Assembly: GCA_037074705.1 (NCBI GenBank)
Contig: CM073590.1
Coordinates: forward strand, 140,077,600-140,141,599
Length of the DNA stretch: 64,000 nt
DNA from: Zhengitettix transpicula
Taxonomy: Eukaryota; Arthropoda; Insecta; Orthoptera; Tetrigidae
Reading direction: 5' to 3'
Positions 1-12,054 of the stretch are shown here, piece by piece; position 1 is the first letter of the stretch; every line of letters starts with the position of its first letter. The translations under genes and the position numbers were made by a program. The notes under the pieces were generated by a model. The model worked only from the letters and a program-made list of their open reading frames with translations. It was not told the DNA's origin and did no database searches.

Positions 1-360
1 TCGCAGGTTTCCTTGAAGTAATTTCCTCTTAATTCCTCTTATATGTAATCGAATTGGACATCAAATTTATCTTACGACCAGAATTGAAATAACTCAGAGA
101 AGTAGTAGTTATATTTACCTGACATTAGTTGCATTTATACAGAATTAAAATGTTCAATACACCAGAAATACTCTTGGAACTAACTACATCAGGCATACAA
201 GCACCAGATAAATTTGGTATTGATGAATATAATCTATTTACTGTAATATTATCCTCTTCAAATAAATATTACAATTTTAATAGAAATTTCTCAATTTCAC
301 CATCTAACCAAAATGTTACATTACGCGCGAATTGTAGAATAATTTAGAAATTTCCTTACC
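1..360. other. AT-rich sequence, no recognised gene
   Basis: AT-rich. An open frame with an ATG runs at 129-347 (+, 72 codons), but its composition is low-complexity and I recognise no domain. I treat it as chance. Confidence 0.5.
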
Positions 361-415
361 AAAGGTTCAGGATGTAAAAACCTCGACCGGACCGGGAGTC
401 GAACCCGGGACCACC
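361..415 (-). repeat. tRNA-derived SINE fragment (3' half of tRNA head)
   Basis: On the minus strand a perfect 5-bp T-stem, CCGGG/CCCGG, encloses the loop TTCGACT. This makes a good RNA polymerase III B box at 394-404. It is followed by GGTCGAGGTTTTTACATCC. The same tail, in variant form, follows the tRNA-like head at 3,211-3,295, so both look like one SINE family. The 5' half (A box) is missing, so this is a truncated copy and not a tRNA gene. Confidence 0.55.
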
Positions 416-509
416 ACGTGGCGTAATTGAACCTTGAAGAATGTGATTTAATAAATTGTAGGTTCCCCTGGTTCAGGTCTATACAAAGAAAGGAGAAAGC
501 TTGTATCGG

Positions 510-600
510 ACGGGAATCAACCCGGTTAGCTCAAATGCTAACATTCACCAAGCGGAGGTCCTGGTTTCGATTAGGGACGTGAATTTTCCATCCTATCTTT
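510..600 (+). repeat. tRNA-derived SINE copy, degenerate
   Basis: An A-box-like TAGCTCAAATGCT at 526-538 is followed by a degenerate B box, GGTTTCGATTAGG, at 563-575. The next bases, GAATTTTCCATCC, resemble the tail of the SINE at 3.2 kb. The D-stem palindrome GTTAGC/GCTAAC is visible. The order and spacing fit a tRNA-type SINE head, but it is diverged and the boundaries are uncertain. Confidence 0.4.
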
Positions 601-861
601 ACGTTCTGAGTTTCCATTGGAAGTATTTCTTCTGTTCTTTAATTTTAATGTATATTGGAGGAGAATAATATTACACGAAATAAATTATATACACAATACT
701 AAATTGGTTATATATGATGTACAGTTTATGAATACCAAATTTATCTTATACTTGTACGCCTGATGATATTACAAACTTCGGGTGATTTTGTATTAAATAG
801 TTTCTGATGTAGTAGTTATTTTATTTATTTATTAACTCAGAGAAATGTCTGAAGTGATTAT

Positions 862-2066
862 GCTACATGATAGATAGATTTATTCACCATTAACCCTCTA
901 ATGAGGAAATAGGATTCGTCACTAATGTACAGTAGATAAATTACATATAAACAGAATTAAAATTAATAGCTTACACACACACAAATTCATATCTGTTCAC
1001 ATTTGTCTAGTCACTACAATCATACACACTATCTTTAGGAAACACGCACACGACTCTAATCACTTTTTGGTATTCATCTCCTGTCGCTAGGAACGGAGGG
1101 ATGTCGTTATGGATATTTACTAAAACAGAAAGCAGAGGCAGGAAAACAGAACCAAAAGGGGAAAACTGGACAAACTATTTACATATTTATATTTATAGCA
1201 TATTCGGCAATTTTGTAGGCAAGGCAGTTCAGCAAATGTGAGACCGATTCAAAAATTCATCTACGGAGTAATAAGTTCCATTTACAAGAAACGTTTTACA
1301 CTCCTTAACGAATGAGTTGTAGTTGTTGATGTTCTTTACATGTTCAGGAAGGCTGTTAAATAGTGCGAATAATGAACGCTAGACTCGTAGAGACTGAGGC
1401 TGTGCTTGTCAGACCTGAGAACTGAACGGTTCCTCCATGATTGTCCCCGTTACTTGCAAAAAGGTTCATGTTGCGTTTAGCAAATTTTAGTACTTCTAAT
1501 ATGTAAGCGCTAGGTAGAGTCAGAATATGAAGTCTTTTGAACAGCGGCCTGCAGCTTTCTCAAGAATCTGATATAATTCTGATGGCTCGTTTTTGCAGTT
1601 TGAAAACATCCACACTACGAGAACAATTGTCCCAGTTGGCAATACCGTAACACATATGTGAATTAAAGTAGGCAAAATAGACTTGTGAAGCAGTTTTGGT
1701 ATCAACTTGTTGCATCAATAGTCTCAATGAGTAACAAACAGAACTAAGTTTGCGCACGAGGTGATCAATGTGCAAGTTCCATTTTAATTTACTGTCGACC
1801 TGCAAGCCGAGGAAAGTCGCATGATCTGAGAACTTATCCGTTACGATGTTGTTGGTTTCTGTTTTAAAACGAACTAACTTAGTTTTCTGTACATTGAGTG
1901 TTAATTTATTGGCGGCGAACAATGTATTTAGGTTTCCGGATGCAATCTCAATCTTCGCATTGGGATTATTTAAATCAATGTCCGTAATTAACAAATTAGT
2001 GTCATCTGCGTATAAGACAGATACCTCTGATGCCGTAAAATGAACATTATTGATAAAAATTTCAAT
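862..2066 (-). pseudogene. 5'-truncated LINE (jockey/CR1-type), 3' part of reverse transcriptase plus 3' UTR
   Basis: The minus strand encodes the C-terminal part of a non-LTR retrotransposon reverse transcriptase. It enters just before the catalytic YADD box (2,001-2,012), reads YADDTNLLIT, and continues through the thumb region for about 144 codons to a TGA at 1,560-1,562. Beyond that stop the same frame still resembles LINE C-termini (CRPLFKRLHILTLPS), and after a frame change ends FNSLPEHVKNIN near 1,230. A roughly 370-bp 3' UTR then runs to a (TATC)n-like tail at 862-878, as in several jockey/CR1-group LINEs. Upstream of 2,066 nothing LINE-like remains, so the copy is 5'-truncated. It is a dead copy. 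Which clade it belongs to is inference. Confidence 0.8.
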
Positions 2067-3200
2067 TTAAAAACATGAAATGAATTAAAATATAAATATA
2101 AATTTTTTTAATGCAGTCTGATAAAAATAACGGAAATAAAGATTAATAGAATTGCCATTATGGTACTAAAAACGTAATTCAATAAAATATTATTTTTTTC
2201 ATTTCTGTCAACGACAGGTGGTCAATTGACGTTTACGAAGGCTAAGATAGACTTAACCTAAGTGACGAAATTATGAACAATAAACGTTCAAATGTTTTGG
2301 GCCGAAATAATAGTTGAGGGTATGGCGCATATACGTCAACGCGTTTTCGCAGTCACGCTAAGGTTTTTCAGGAAAACTGTAAATAAATTAATTATTTCAC
2401 GGCGTGGTGTTTGATGACTGGGATAAAATGTGTACAGAGCCACATTCGTGATCAAATATGTCAGAAAGAGACAATGGAGGCTTTGTGCAGATTTCATAAA
2501 AAACTGTCACGCAAGTAAAAGGTGACACACTATTTCATTTGGAACTATTGTAATGGGGTAATATTTAATTCATTTATGTATGTAGAGGGTTGTTGTAAAA
2601 AAAATGTCTGTGAATTAGTTTTCGTGGTAAATGAATTTGAAGCTGGAAGACAGGCAAATGTAGGGTCTTCTGGCCTACTCACGCGTGCTCAGGCATAAAT
2701 TAAAAGACTAATGAGATGGAAGCGGTCCACTAGTTTTGCGGACATCTAGATGGCGCAGACCACCTTTTGAAAAGCTCGCGAGGAGGTATGCGCAAATTAT
2801 TGAGAATGTTGACTCTCAGAAATTAGTCTGAGTTCAGGGTGAGGAGTGATTCTGAAAATGTTAAGTCTGAGTATTCTCGTCTGAGAAGTTAGTCTGAAAG
2901 ATCAGTCAAGATATATCGTCAAAATAGAAAGAGATAAGGACTACAGTCTGGGGCCAAACTTCAACAAGCAGCCATTATCCAAACGTTCTATACTTGCCAG
3001 TCGCAGTACCTGCGTCGTTCTCGCCGCCAAAGTATCAAAGAAACGGTAACCGGATTATAAATAATAAATAGTGTACTTCGTGACGGAGTTGCTACTTAAT
3101 TCACTCATTTAATAACCCACCATCCCTGTGTTTATAAATTATCCAACCATCCGTATCTGTAGTCGACACGGATGGATGAAGGAATTTCGCACCAGATCTG
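2067..3200. other. Unassigned intergenic DNA
   Basis: No coding frame is supported. The stretch 2,640-3,110 is GC-richer than its surroundings and repeats the short word AGTCTGA several times between 2,823 and 2,910. It may be an old repeat, but I see no ends. Confidence 0.4.
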
Positions 3201-3204
3201 GAGT

Positions 3205-3295
3205 CAACACGGGTAGGTCAGTAGATTGACCTTCCGCCTCTTATGCGGACTTCCCAAGTTCGATTCCTGGTACGGTCGAGATTTTTCCATCCGGA
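3205..3295 (+). repeat. tRNA-Lys-derived SINE head
   Basis: A near-complete tRNA fold can be drawn from about 3,211. There is a D-stem GGTC/GACC, a perfect 5-bp anticodon stem TCCGC/GCGGA around the 7-nt loop CTCTTAT (anticodon CTT, lysine), and a T-arm CCAAG/CCTGG with one mismatch around TTCGATT (B box 3,257-3,267). An A-box-like TAGGTCAGTAG lies at 3,214-3,224. The acceptor stem does not pair, and the head runs into GGTCGAGATTTTTCCATCC, shared with the fragment at 361-415. I therefore call a SINE and not a functional tRNA gene. Confidence 0.6.
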
Positions 3296-3299
3296 TACT

Positions 3300-4465
3300 T
3301 TAATACAGTTTGATTTCATGACATTTGAAATCTTTCTCTATATTGTTGAATTGATAAATCCAATTGTCTTGTAAATTCATTTGTAAGCCAAAGACCTATT
3401 ACATTTTTGTTTCTGATTCTTAATTCGACACCAGTCTTATTTTTTAAATGTGATTGACAGTCAGTCATATAAATCTTATTCAAGCTTAGAATCTTGTGAT
3501 TTTTAATATGATTGAAGCTGAAAGTTAGTGGTTATGAACTGAGATAAAGGTTTCTCTGCGAGAACTTTGCTGAGAACATAATCTCAAATTTCTTGTAACT
3601 GCCACAAGAGGCTTGTGAGCTCTGTGAATGAGTTCCAAATCCGATTGGGTCTATGATTTCTAGACGTTCCGACGGACGTTGTATTACAATCGGCCAGAAC
3701 GCGACAATCATGCTTACCAATGGAAGGACAATAACTTGGAGGTTTTGAAAGGCTACAGGAAACCTTTTGATGGGTAAGAAATGTTGTACTTGAGTGCGTC
3801 CATTCATTTCTTTCATCCCGAATGTGTATTATGCCGCACAGTTTTCTACTGCCATTCACATTTTTCTTGATAAAAAAATCGGAAGGTCCAGAATGCACGA
3901 CTCAATACAGTACTTAGACTTTCATCGTATTAGTTTTCTTTTGTGTGTGCACTGTCAATGTTGATATCAAGATAATCATTAGAATTTTCACTTCTATATT
4001 AACGAAGATACTTGCAGAAGTAATAGGAGTGGGAAAAAATTAATCTTTTAATTACATAATTTAAATTTGTGCGTTAATAATTCAGGATTCCTTTTTTTAA
4101 CTCGTTTATTTGAAAACGGTTATTAAAGTCTGTTTAACTAATAATTTGCCAATTATTGAATTTATAACCCAAATTAATCTTTATTCAATATTAACAATTA
4201 AATGGGCATGCATGTTGATCACGTAAGATGAGTTTGGAAGATTAGAATAGGATGAAACAGGTCTTTCCAATGGTTGATATGAAAAAAATAGCAAAGTAAG
4301 ATTTGAAAACAGTAGGAGAATAATACAATCATTATTGAATAAATGGATTCTTGAAATAAGGCGGTTCTTGGAGTTATGTCAAATAATTTGTATGAATTGC
4401 AATATATTTTCAATATTAAAGTGTGGTGTTTGGTTTGTTCTTTACTAATAGGAATTGAAAAAACG

Positions 4466-4503
<38 letters not shown>

Positions 4504-6100
4504 AACAATAAACTATAAAGTTAATATTGTATAAGAATTTATTTATATTAACTAAGGATATAGAATTTATTTCCAATTTCCGTTTGATGTACCCAATTGT
4601 TTTAACATATAAAAGTCAACGTAGAATGTTATATAAATAAATATTACGTTCAATTTAACGTTGTTTTCAACTTGATCAATGAATTAATGGATACTTTTTT
4701 ACTAGGGTTGTGGGTGAATTATTTCTTAGATATTGCGCTCATTTCTGGTTTCTAATTTCTGTGAAATGAGCCTGAGAGGAAAACTGATACTTTTATTAGC
4801 ATTAGGTACTGACAGGTTATAAAATAATTTTTAATAAGCTCACCATATTCTGCTGAAATATGATGGACAGTTATTAACTCCATCTCAGCCTTCACTTAAT
4901 TTATATCAAGTTCCTATAAATTATTTATCAAATCTGACGCATGCTAAGAGAAAAATTTAAGCGGAAAGGGGAATTTTTTTTCTAAAATATGCAGTTTGCA
5001 GAATGTTTTCCTAGTTAACATTATTGTTAGTATACTACAATAGTAGGAGTAATTGCTGAAAGTTCTGCCGCAACACCCGTAATGTTACTAAATGTGATGC
5101 CTGCAATTTTTAATCCTTACTTTGAATGTGACCTATACGGTTGTAATGTTTATATGGGCTTGGGAATTAGCATAATACATAGAATTAAATCCTCTAAATA
5201 AAATGGACATTTATAATTTTTTAAACAATAGAAATGCAAATATTTACCACAATTCACTGAATTGGTTCTTTCCCTCCTTAAGCCTCGCATCCAAGTCTTA
5301 ACTTATATTTTGTATTCTATTCCCACACGCTATTTATGACTATTATCTTCTTCTTAAAATATATTTATATTATTTTTCAACTTAATTATTGCTGCAAGAT
5401 GCTCCTCAACCAATACTAAGAATATTGTGGTATTTTATTCATCCAAACTTGGAGAAATGTAAAATATAATTTAAAATTCGTATTTTGAACAAATTTACGA
5501 ATTATTTTATAGAATTTTTTGCATGAAAATCGTGATAATTGTTTTGCTGCAACATTTAAATTTATATGAGAACATTTTCCACAGGATTTCCTGCGCTCTT
5601 CTAATTATTTGTCTCATAGTTTTCATTTGTATGTGTAAAAACGTTCAACCCTGTATATATCTTAAGTATATTGAATACTGATACTACTAACGTATATAGA
5701 AATGAGTATTGTTTCCGAATTGTTCATCCATGCACATGGCATTACACCTATTACTATGATTGATACATTTTATCCACGATTAAATATATTGTAAAATTTA
5801 TAATATTTTTTTAATTTTTATTGCATTAATTATTTAAAAGTATAAGTTCAATACAACTCATTTATTATATGAAGTATTTAAAAAATATATATAAATATTA
5901 TAATTGTTCTAAATACTGATGTTAATTATAAACAATATCGTAGAAGGTTCTAGCTCAGAAAACACTTTTTCATCAGGGAGTTAACTGGGGGTGCTGTAAA
6001 TATCTCCATAATTTGCCGGACGAACTCTACCGCAATAAAAACTTTGTGATTTGACTTCACACTGCATATAAATAAATTTACAATCCCTTACTTTTACTGT
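3300..6100. other. AT-rich DNA, no supported gene
   Basis: Strongly AT-rich. Minus-strand open frames near 3,532-3,898 overlap each other and show no domain. Apart from the (TA)n tract at 4,467-4,497 I see no recognisable element. Confidence 0.5.
4467..4497. repeat. (TA)n microsatellite
   Basis: About 15 uninterrupted TA units. Confidence 0.95.
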
Positions 6101-6110
6101 TCTGTGTACG

Positions 6111-6246
6111 GCGTACATCAATCAGGTCAGATCTCCACAGCTCATCAGGACTTCTTCCTCGGGATAGCGTAATCTTAGCGGCGTACACGTACTAGGCAAG
6201 ATCTCCGCAGTTCAACAGGAACTCTGCAGGAATAGCCTGTTTCTCG
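6111..6246. repeat. Imperfect tandem duplication, about 70 bp, two units
   Basis: GCGTACATCAATCAGGTCAG at 6,111 is echoed by GCGTACACGTACTAGGCAAG at 6,181. The following text also matches: AGATCTCC-CAG, TCA-CAGGA, GGAATAGC-like blocks. The offset is 70 bp. The block is GC-richer than its surroundings and could be part of an old LTR or other repeat. Confidence 0.6.
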
Positions 6247-6630
6247 AGCTCAACTTCGTACTCTACAATGAGATTCTTCGCTCCTATTGTCGCTTCCGAT
6301 TATTAACTCGCGCATCTCATTACAATAATTGAAACGAAGAATCCAGCAGTAACACTGATGCAAAATAAAGAATTTTTTTATCACAAACAGAACAATTCGG
6401 TAGTTAAATTCTCGATTTAAATATCCTGAAGGAGTTAATACGTCGATCACAGTTTAGAATTACTATACATATGTTTGAAACTAACTTCATTATTGTAGAT
6501 CCAACAATACGAAAAACACACAAAACCAATAACGAAATCGAATTCACTTCATTACAATATACTAGACAATAAGAGAATAAAATTAAGTGATCTGTTGCCA
6601 ATTATACAGATTGTCTTTTTTTAGGATTAG

Positions 6631-6852
6631 ATTACTGCCCAACCGGCGACCAGACGGATGTTTTGTGGGGTTGAAGACTGTCACAGTGAAGTAAATGTAG
6701 CCTCCGGAGATTCAATTGGAGTGGACGGCGAATATCCAATTATTTCGGGCTTGAAGGTGGGGTCCAGGTTATATTGTTTAGATAGGATAACCTATAAGCC
6801 TGACTGGGTCTCTCGAGGACGGTGGAAGAGACTTTGTAGGCTTTCTTACTAG
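6631..6852 (+). CDS. Unrecognised exon-like ORF
   Basis: After a T-rich tract ending in AG (6,611-6,630), a frame runs open from 6,631 through an ATG at 6,658 to a TAG at 6,850-6,852. It has coding-like GC content. The translation (about 74 residues, ending RWKRLCRLSY) matches nothing I know. It could be a terminal host exon or a transposon fragment, since a BEL-like LTR begins about 260 bp downstream. I see no partner exon upstream. Low confidence. Confidence 0.2.
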   Translation: MTAQPATRRMFCGVEDCHSEVNVASGDSIGVDGEYPIISGLKVGSRLYCLDRITYKPDWVSRGRWKRLCRLSY

Positions 6853-7097
6853 ATGTACGGTACATAAGGACGTCGTGTAAATATTATGCAGAAATTATGT
6901 TTCACTCACCTTAAGATTCATAATATATGTACTGTAATGGTTAGCCTTTATTACTAAATATAAAAAAACTTTATTACATGAAAATACAAAAATACATTAA
7001 AAAAATATTATTGGGCGCCAGCAGATATACATTGGTCTGCAAAAAAAATTAACATTAGCTCCGGCTTGGTTATAAAAAATCCTCCTTCTCTACAGGG

Positions 7098-7577
7098 TAA
7101 TGTGGGCGGTATGTAGCTATTCAAGAACAGAGCCTATTTCCGCACTGTGTAAAAAAAATTCAAATTTTGAAGGCACTTCACAGAAATAGTGATCCTTCCG
7201 TTAACTTGTGGCGTCAGCCGACTTGCAGTGGGTCACTGGTCTTGTAGTAAGCAGCACATCTTCTTCAGCCTCCCCGCGATGGACGTCACTCCAAAACCTT
7301 TGTTGCTTCCCGCTCGCCAAATTTTCCACCCTCTCACCTCTCACCTCTCTCACTCCACTTTCAGTCCTCTCTCTGTAGGTCTGACTGCGTCTGTCTACTT
7401 TCACCCGGGTTCGGAGTATTTATTCGTACTCCACCCCACCCCCCAAACGATGCAAAAAAAGGGACGCATACCCGCGATTTCTTTTGGCCTCTCGGGCAGG
7501 CACACGTGCACGTTTAATGTATTCCTTCTCAGGCCCGCGGACACAAGGGCGGCCACTTAAGGTTGTTATTCACTACA
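7098..7577 (+). mobile_element. Candidate LTR of a second BEL/Pao-like element, with polypurine tract
   Basis: GTGGGCGGTATGT at 7,102-7,114 is identical to the polypurine-tract/LTR junction of the intact BEL/Pao element in this window (read there on the minus strand at 37,902-37,914). If TGTAGC at 7,112 starts the LTR, the matching end is TTCACTACA at 7,577. That gives a 466-bp segment with TGTAG...CTACA terminal inverted repeats. The block is GC-richer than its flanks and contains a perfect 6-bp hairpin, GGAGTA/TACTCC. No second LTR is in the window, and the flanks do not show a clean target duplication, so this would be the 3' end of a deleted copy. Confidence 0.5.
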
Positions 7578-10034
7578 GTACATGCTTATATAAACGGATA
7601 ATTCTTGTATATACCTGCCCTTACTGTACCTGTTGCTTTATGTTATCCATAACCTATTGAAAGCTTTTATAGTGAATGGCGTAGAGCGACGTATAGATGG
7701 AAATATTTAATGCTGTAGTAAAAAAGGAGTGTTTAAGTTTACATTTGGTGGGTTACGTCACCACTAACAAACGTCTATATGTCAGAGGAACAACTGAAAT
7801 CCACACTTGCCAATCGGCAATAGTCCACCGCGGGTAGCTTACAGCGCCAAGACTTAAAAATAATATTATGATAATTTCATTCTCTGTAGATAAGAAGAAT
7901 TGAACAGGTTCTTACTGAAATTCCTTGTATAAAACTGGGAATGGTTTAAATGTGGATATTTATGTGGTTATTGATTTAATTTTAGTAGTTGCAATTCATT
8001 AAGTCGACGTGTCGAAGAGTGGCTTCGGAATACACGATAGGCGGTCAGCCCTGAAAAGCCAAAGTAGGTAAGACGCTATCTCAATTAAAAGAAGCGGGCT
8101 ATATTTTCGGGTGCTCCAGACAGCATAGTATTATGAACTATAGACCCAGGTAATGTCCGCCTTGCCCAGATGATTCCCCAGTGAACTTCTGTCGATATAA
8201 CTTCGATTTATTGGATTTGACATTTTATCTTAAAATAATTTATCTACATCAATTATACACACCTGACAAGTGCAATAGAAGTTTATTAAAGTAAAGAATA
8301 TTTGAATTTACTTGCTTTTATAATTAATATATCTGGCAAATTTCCACCAAACGCAGCTACTATATTCAGCTTCAGATCAGCGCTACCTCGGTTTGTTACG
8401 TCACAGCAGATCTCTAGTGAAAATACTACAGAACACATCTTATAAAATACATGGACGTCGGCCCAGCTTAAAGACTTGAGACAAGTGGCCAGAAAATTCT
8501 TGTAGCCCAATTTTTCTAGGTATAGTGTGGCCGTGAAGCGAATAGACGAAAATGTTACGTCCTGGTAGGAAGTATTGAACGGTAAGTACCTTTATCAGTA
8601 ATAAAGGCCCATGGTGAATTTTTCAGAGTTTTGACAGAGTAAAATAGTTGGGCAGTTGAAAGAAGTGCTTGAAGGTGTTTCGACAGGCTCATACACACAG
8701 GGGAGAGGAGACGGCGCAGTGATATTTGCTATGTTATGAGACAATGTTAGGGGTGAATATCCAGGGGACCATCACCCAAGACAGCACTGGGGCGGATCCC
8801 GAGACAACAAAACTTACACAGGCGAGTAGTGAATTCCGTCTTCACAAAACTCCTATTATAGTCTTCAAAAGCGAGTTCAAAATTTTATATCTACATATTT
8901 TGCGACGAAGTAACTTTTGGAAATAAGACCACGTTAATCTAATAGATTGTATTAAGATAAAATATTCCCTGATTGTGAGTCTGATGTTTTATTTCTGTAA
9001 TTGAATTAAAAAATAATATCGTTCTTTATATATTTTTTTAAAATTAAAATTTATAAATAATTTTTGGTTGTCGACAATTAAGTCCGAATTTATCAGCTCA
9101 ATTATTATCAGCTCAAACGAAACATTGGAATATTTCCACGAAGATTGAATTACAAGAAGAAACAACTCTCGAAATAATATGGTTACAGTTTAAACAGCAT
9201 TAGTGATTAGAAGATATACACCACTTTGCTCTGTTTTACCAATCCCATATAATAAGCACGTACTTCAGTCTAGAAATATATTGAAAAACAACCCAGAAAA
9301 AACAAGCAAATTTAATTCTTTCCAATAATGAAAAGATATGGTCACATATAATAAATTGTGTTAATAATTTCTGTTTGTAGGTTACATAAATATGAAAAAA
9401 ATCAAATTTAATACCACAATATTTTCAAGAGAAGAGATCACCAGAAGTATCATTCAAGGGCAGCATGTAGGTTTCATTCACGACTCTCGGTAATTTTTTT
9501 CTATTCTGCATTGAAGTGTCAGTTGCAAAAAACAGTCCGATGAATGAAGCATTGATTGCCCGTGCTATTTTAAATTCATAGCAAAAGACTGACCGACGTG
9601 AACAGCGACATTGGATGAAATTTCACGAAACTCAAGAGGAAAACGGTCATAAGTTCCAACAGGCTACTGATATTCATTGTTTTGGACTGATTAAGCCTTC
9701 TCTGAAAAAACAAAATTATCGTTATTCAATTTGCATCAAGACTCCCATCCATTACTCCGTGTGATTCATCGCTAAACCACAAATTAAAAGTTTCACTGAA
9801 AATGTTACGATTTGAATAGAGAGCTGACATTATGCAGAATTTGAATGCTCACATACGCCTCATTTCATCATATTCTTTCTGTAATTGATTCTAACAATAG
9901 TAAGGCTTCAGGTAAAACTAAGTGCCTCATCAAGGTGACTACTTTGGCGTAAATTATGGTAAATCTATATATATAGTATATGAGGAAGGTGTAAAATGTT
10001 CTCGGTCCCAATATTAGATGGCAGACTTCCTTCC
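7578..10034. other. Intergenic DNA, no supported gene
   Basis: AT-rich overall. A GC-richer stretch at 8,640-8,830 has open frames in more than one phase, but neither splice sites nor a domain settle a reading. No recognised repeat. Confidence 0.4.
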
Positions 10035-10707
10035 TTTTTTTTAGGGTAACAGGCTACATGAGGGTAATCCACATAGTGGCAACTCCCCTTTAGTATAAGA
10101 AGAGATTTGAAAGGTGGGATGCGGCAGGGGAGAGGAAGGTAGCCAAGGGTTAACTAGGGCCCGCGGGCTATAGTTAAAGGATCCTACTCGGCATTCGCCT
10201 AAAAGTAATGCAGGGAAAACCCTAGAAAAACCTGCATCAGATAGGTCGGGCATTGGGTATTTGTCCCACGCCCTTCCGTTTGTGGGAGAAGAGTTTGCTG
10301 TGGGGTCGCAGCATTTCCTTCGCTGTACCTCGACCAGTTTAGGGGCAGCTGGCCGACAGTTCCAAATGGGAACAGCGAACACCTCTTACCGTATGCCCAA
10401 GGTCTGCGACCCCAGAACATACACCTCTCAAAACAGGCCGAGGTGCCTCGGCTTGTGGGAACCTTAGTTAAAAAACGGAGAAAGGAAAAGGCATCCCCAA
10501 AGGTAGCCCCTTCCGGTCTCTCCTACAAGGTTCTGCCTGCAAGAGAACATCCCTCGCAGACAGAATCCCTTTTTTTGTGGGAACCTTAGTTCAAAAACGG
10601 AGAAGAAAAGGCATACCAAAAGGTAGCCTCTTCGTATCTCTCCTAAAAGGTTCTGCCTGCGAGAGAAAAATCCCTCGCAGGCTCAGTTCGCAGACAGCAT
10701 CCCGAGC
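10035..10707 (-). repeat. GC-rich interspersed repeat, copy 1 (longest)
   Basis: Strand is given so that the A-rich tail (ACCCTAAAA, read on minus) is 3'; on plus the copy opens with a T tract and AGGGTAACAGGCTACATG. It carries the full body. Its 5' module (GTGGGAACCTTAGTTCAAAA through the GAGAG/CTCGCAG motifs) is duplicated at about 10,569-10,705. TTCCTTCC lies on both sides (10,027-10,034 and 10,709-10,716) and may be a target-site duplication, though it is low-complexity. In the tailed orientation a frame stays open for 113 codons. The family is unidentified. Confidence 0.8.
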
Positions 10708-12054
10708 TTTCCTTCCATCACTTTCGTCTCTTATGGTAACACAACTGTGAGTTCGATTAAAATAATTGTTTTAGATCAGTTACGTTACAATAGACTTTTG
10801 TACATAGAAAAAGTTCTTCGTAAAAGAAGATTTAAAGTCGAACGAAATTCATTACAGGATCGTAAATGTGCCCAAGATTTTATTTGATGAAGAATTCCAA
10901 TAATTGCAACCGCTCCCTAAATCATCCTGAAGAATTTGAATGATTGGCGTACGAAGGTAAAATAAGGTATGGATATAAAAATAATGTGCTGTTTACAGTT
11001 AGTACGAAGAATTTCACATGCTAAGCTTTGCCTAAGATGAGAGATATGCATGCTCACTGCGGATGAATAATGCATTACATCGACACTTTCCCAACAGTGG
11101 TTAGCACGTTTGAATAAAATCGCATGTGACAATCAATGAAACAGGTTTTTCCAATTAATCGATACAATAGTCCATGCACTGGACAGATGCTGTTCATTTC
11201 AATGGAAATAAGGTGAATTCGGTGACATCCCCGTGAAATTTCATAGCGTCCGTTAATAGAATGTTTGTTTAATTGTTGTCTTAAAAAAATGAAAAATATT
11301 AATCGCATAATGCTATTCTAAAGTTTTATAGAAACAGGACCCAAAAATTAGTGAAATTTCAGGAAAATAATATATGATGATATAGCTACACACAAATGTG
11401 ATTTTCTCTATGAATGGTAATAAAAACATCCATTTTATTTCCCAGAAGTAGCTTCGTTGGATTCCAATCTGGCGGGAAACCACAGAAATTTCCTCGCTGG
11501 ACACTTTTTTTTTCGTTCAAACACGAAGCGATTGCTGCTGTAGGCAGATACTTTGAATATCTTCGGGCAGAACACCTAGGAGGCGGGATAATGGAATTGA
11601 AAATGTACGTAAATATATCATGATTTAGTTGAAAAAGAAAACTGTTTGAAGCATAATTTCTCATTGTCACCATTTGTCTGTGAACATGTCAGAGAACCCT
11701 TTCATATATGTATTATAAATTTATATATATTTTATTAACGTTTAAAATGTAGTTAATATATATGCGTTAAACGTATATAATTTATCATCAACTAGTGATA
11801 TAAAATTCAACCATCACAAAAATATTATCAATTTTTTGAGCATTGATTAACGTAAATTTGATTTCAGAACAAACAAAATATTTAGTCAAAAGTTATATTC
11901 TGAAACGAATCACCTCAAATGTTTGAATAACACACATCGAGACACAAATATGATTATACGATTTTATGAAATTTACTGTTTCAATTGGAACCAACAAATT
12001 AGCATCCGTTTCTGGCAGCCTCCTTGGAATAACTGATATTTTTTTAAGATAGCC
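10708..12054. other. AT-rich DNA downstream of the four-exon gene
   Basis: This would hold the 3' UTR of the minus-strand gene ending at 12,055. I do not find a perfect AATAAA on the minus strand close to the stop codon. Several minus-strand open frames at 10,917-11,673 overlap and look like chance. Confidence 0.4.

Noticed and set aside
3211..3280. Functional tRNA-Lys gene
   Set aside because: The acceptor stem does not pair, the T-stem has a mismatch, and the 3' text is shared with another SINE piece.
3532..3898. Overlapping minus-strand frames of about 100 codons
   Set aside because: Two frames overlap in different phases, with no domain, start context or splice support.
10261..10467. 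Conserved plus-strand protein-like frame in several GC-rich repeat copies (also near 19,152 and 30,405)
   Set aside because: The opposite strand is open too, copies contain stops and shifts, and GC-rich sequence lacks stops by chance. I describe the repeat and do not call genes.
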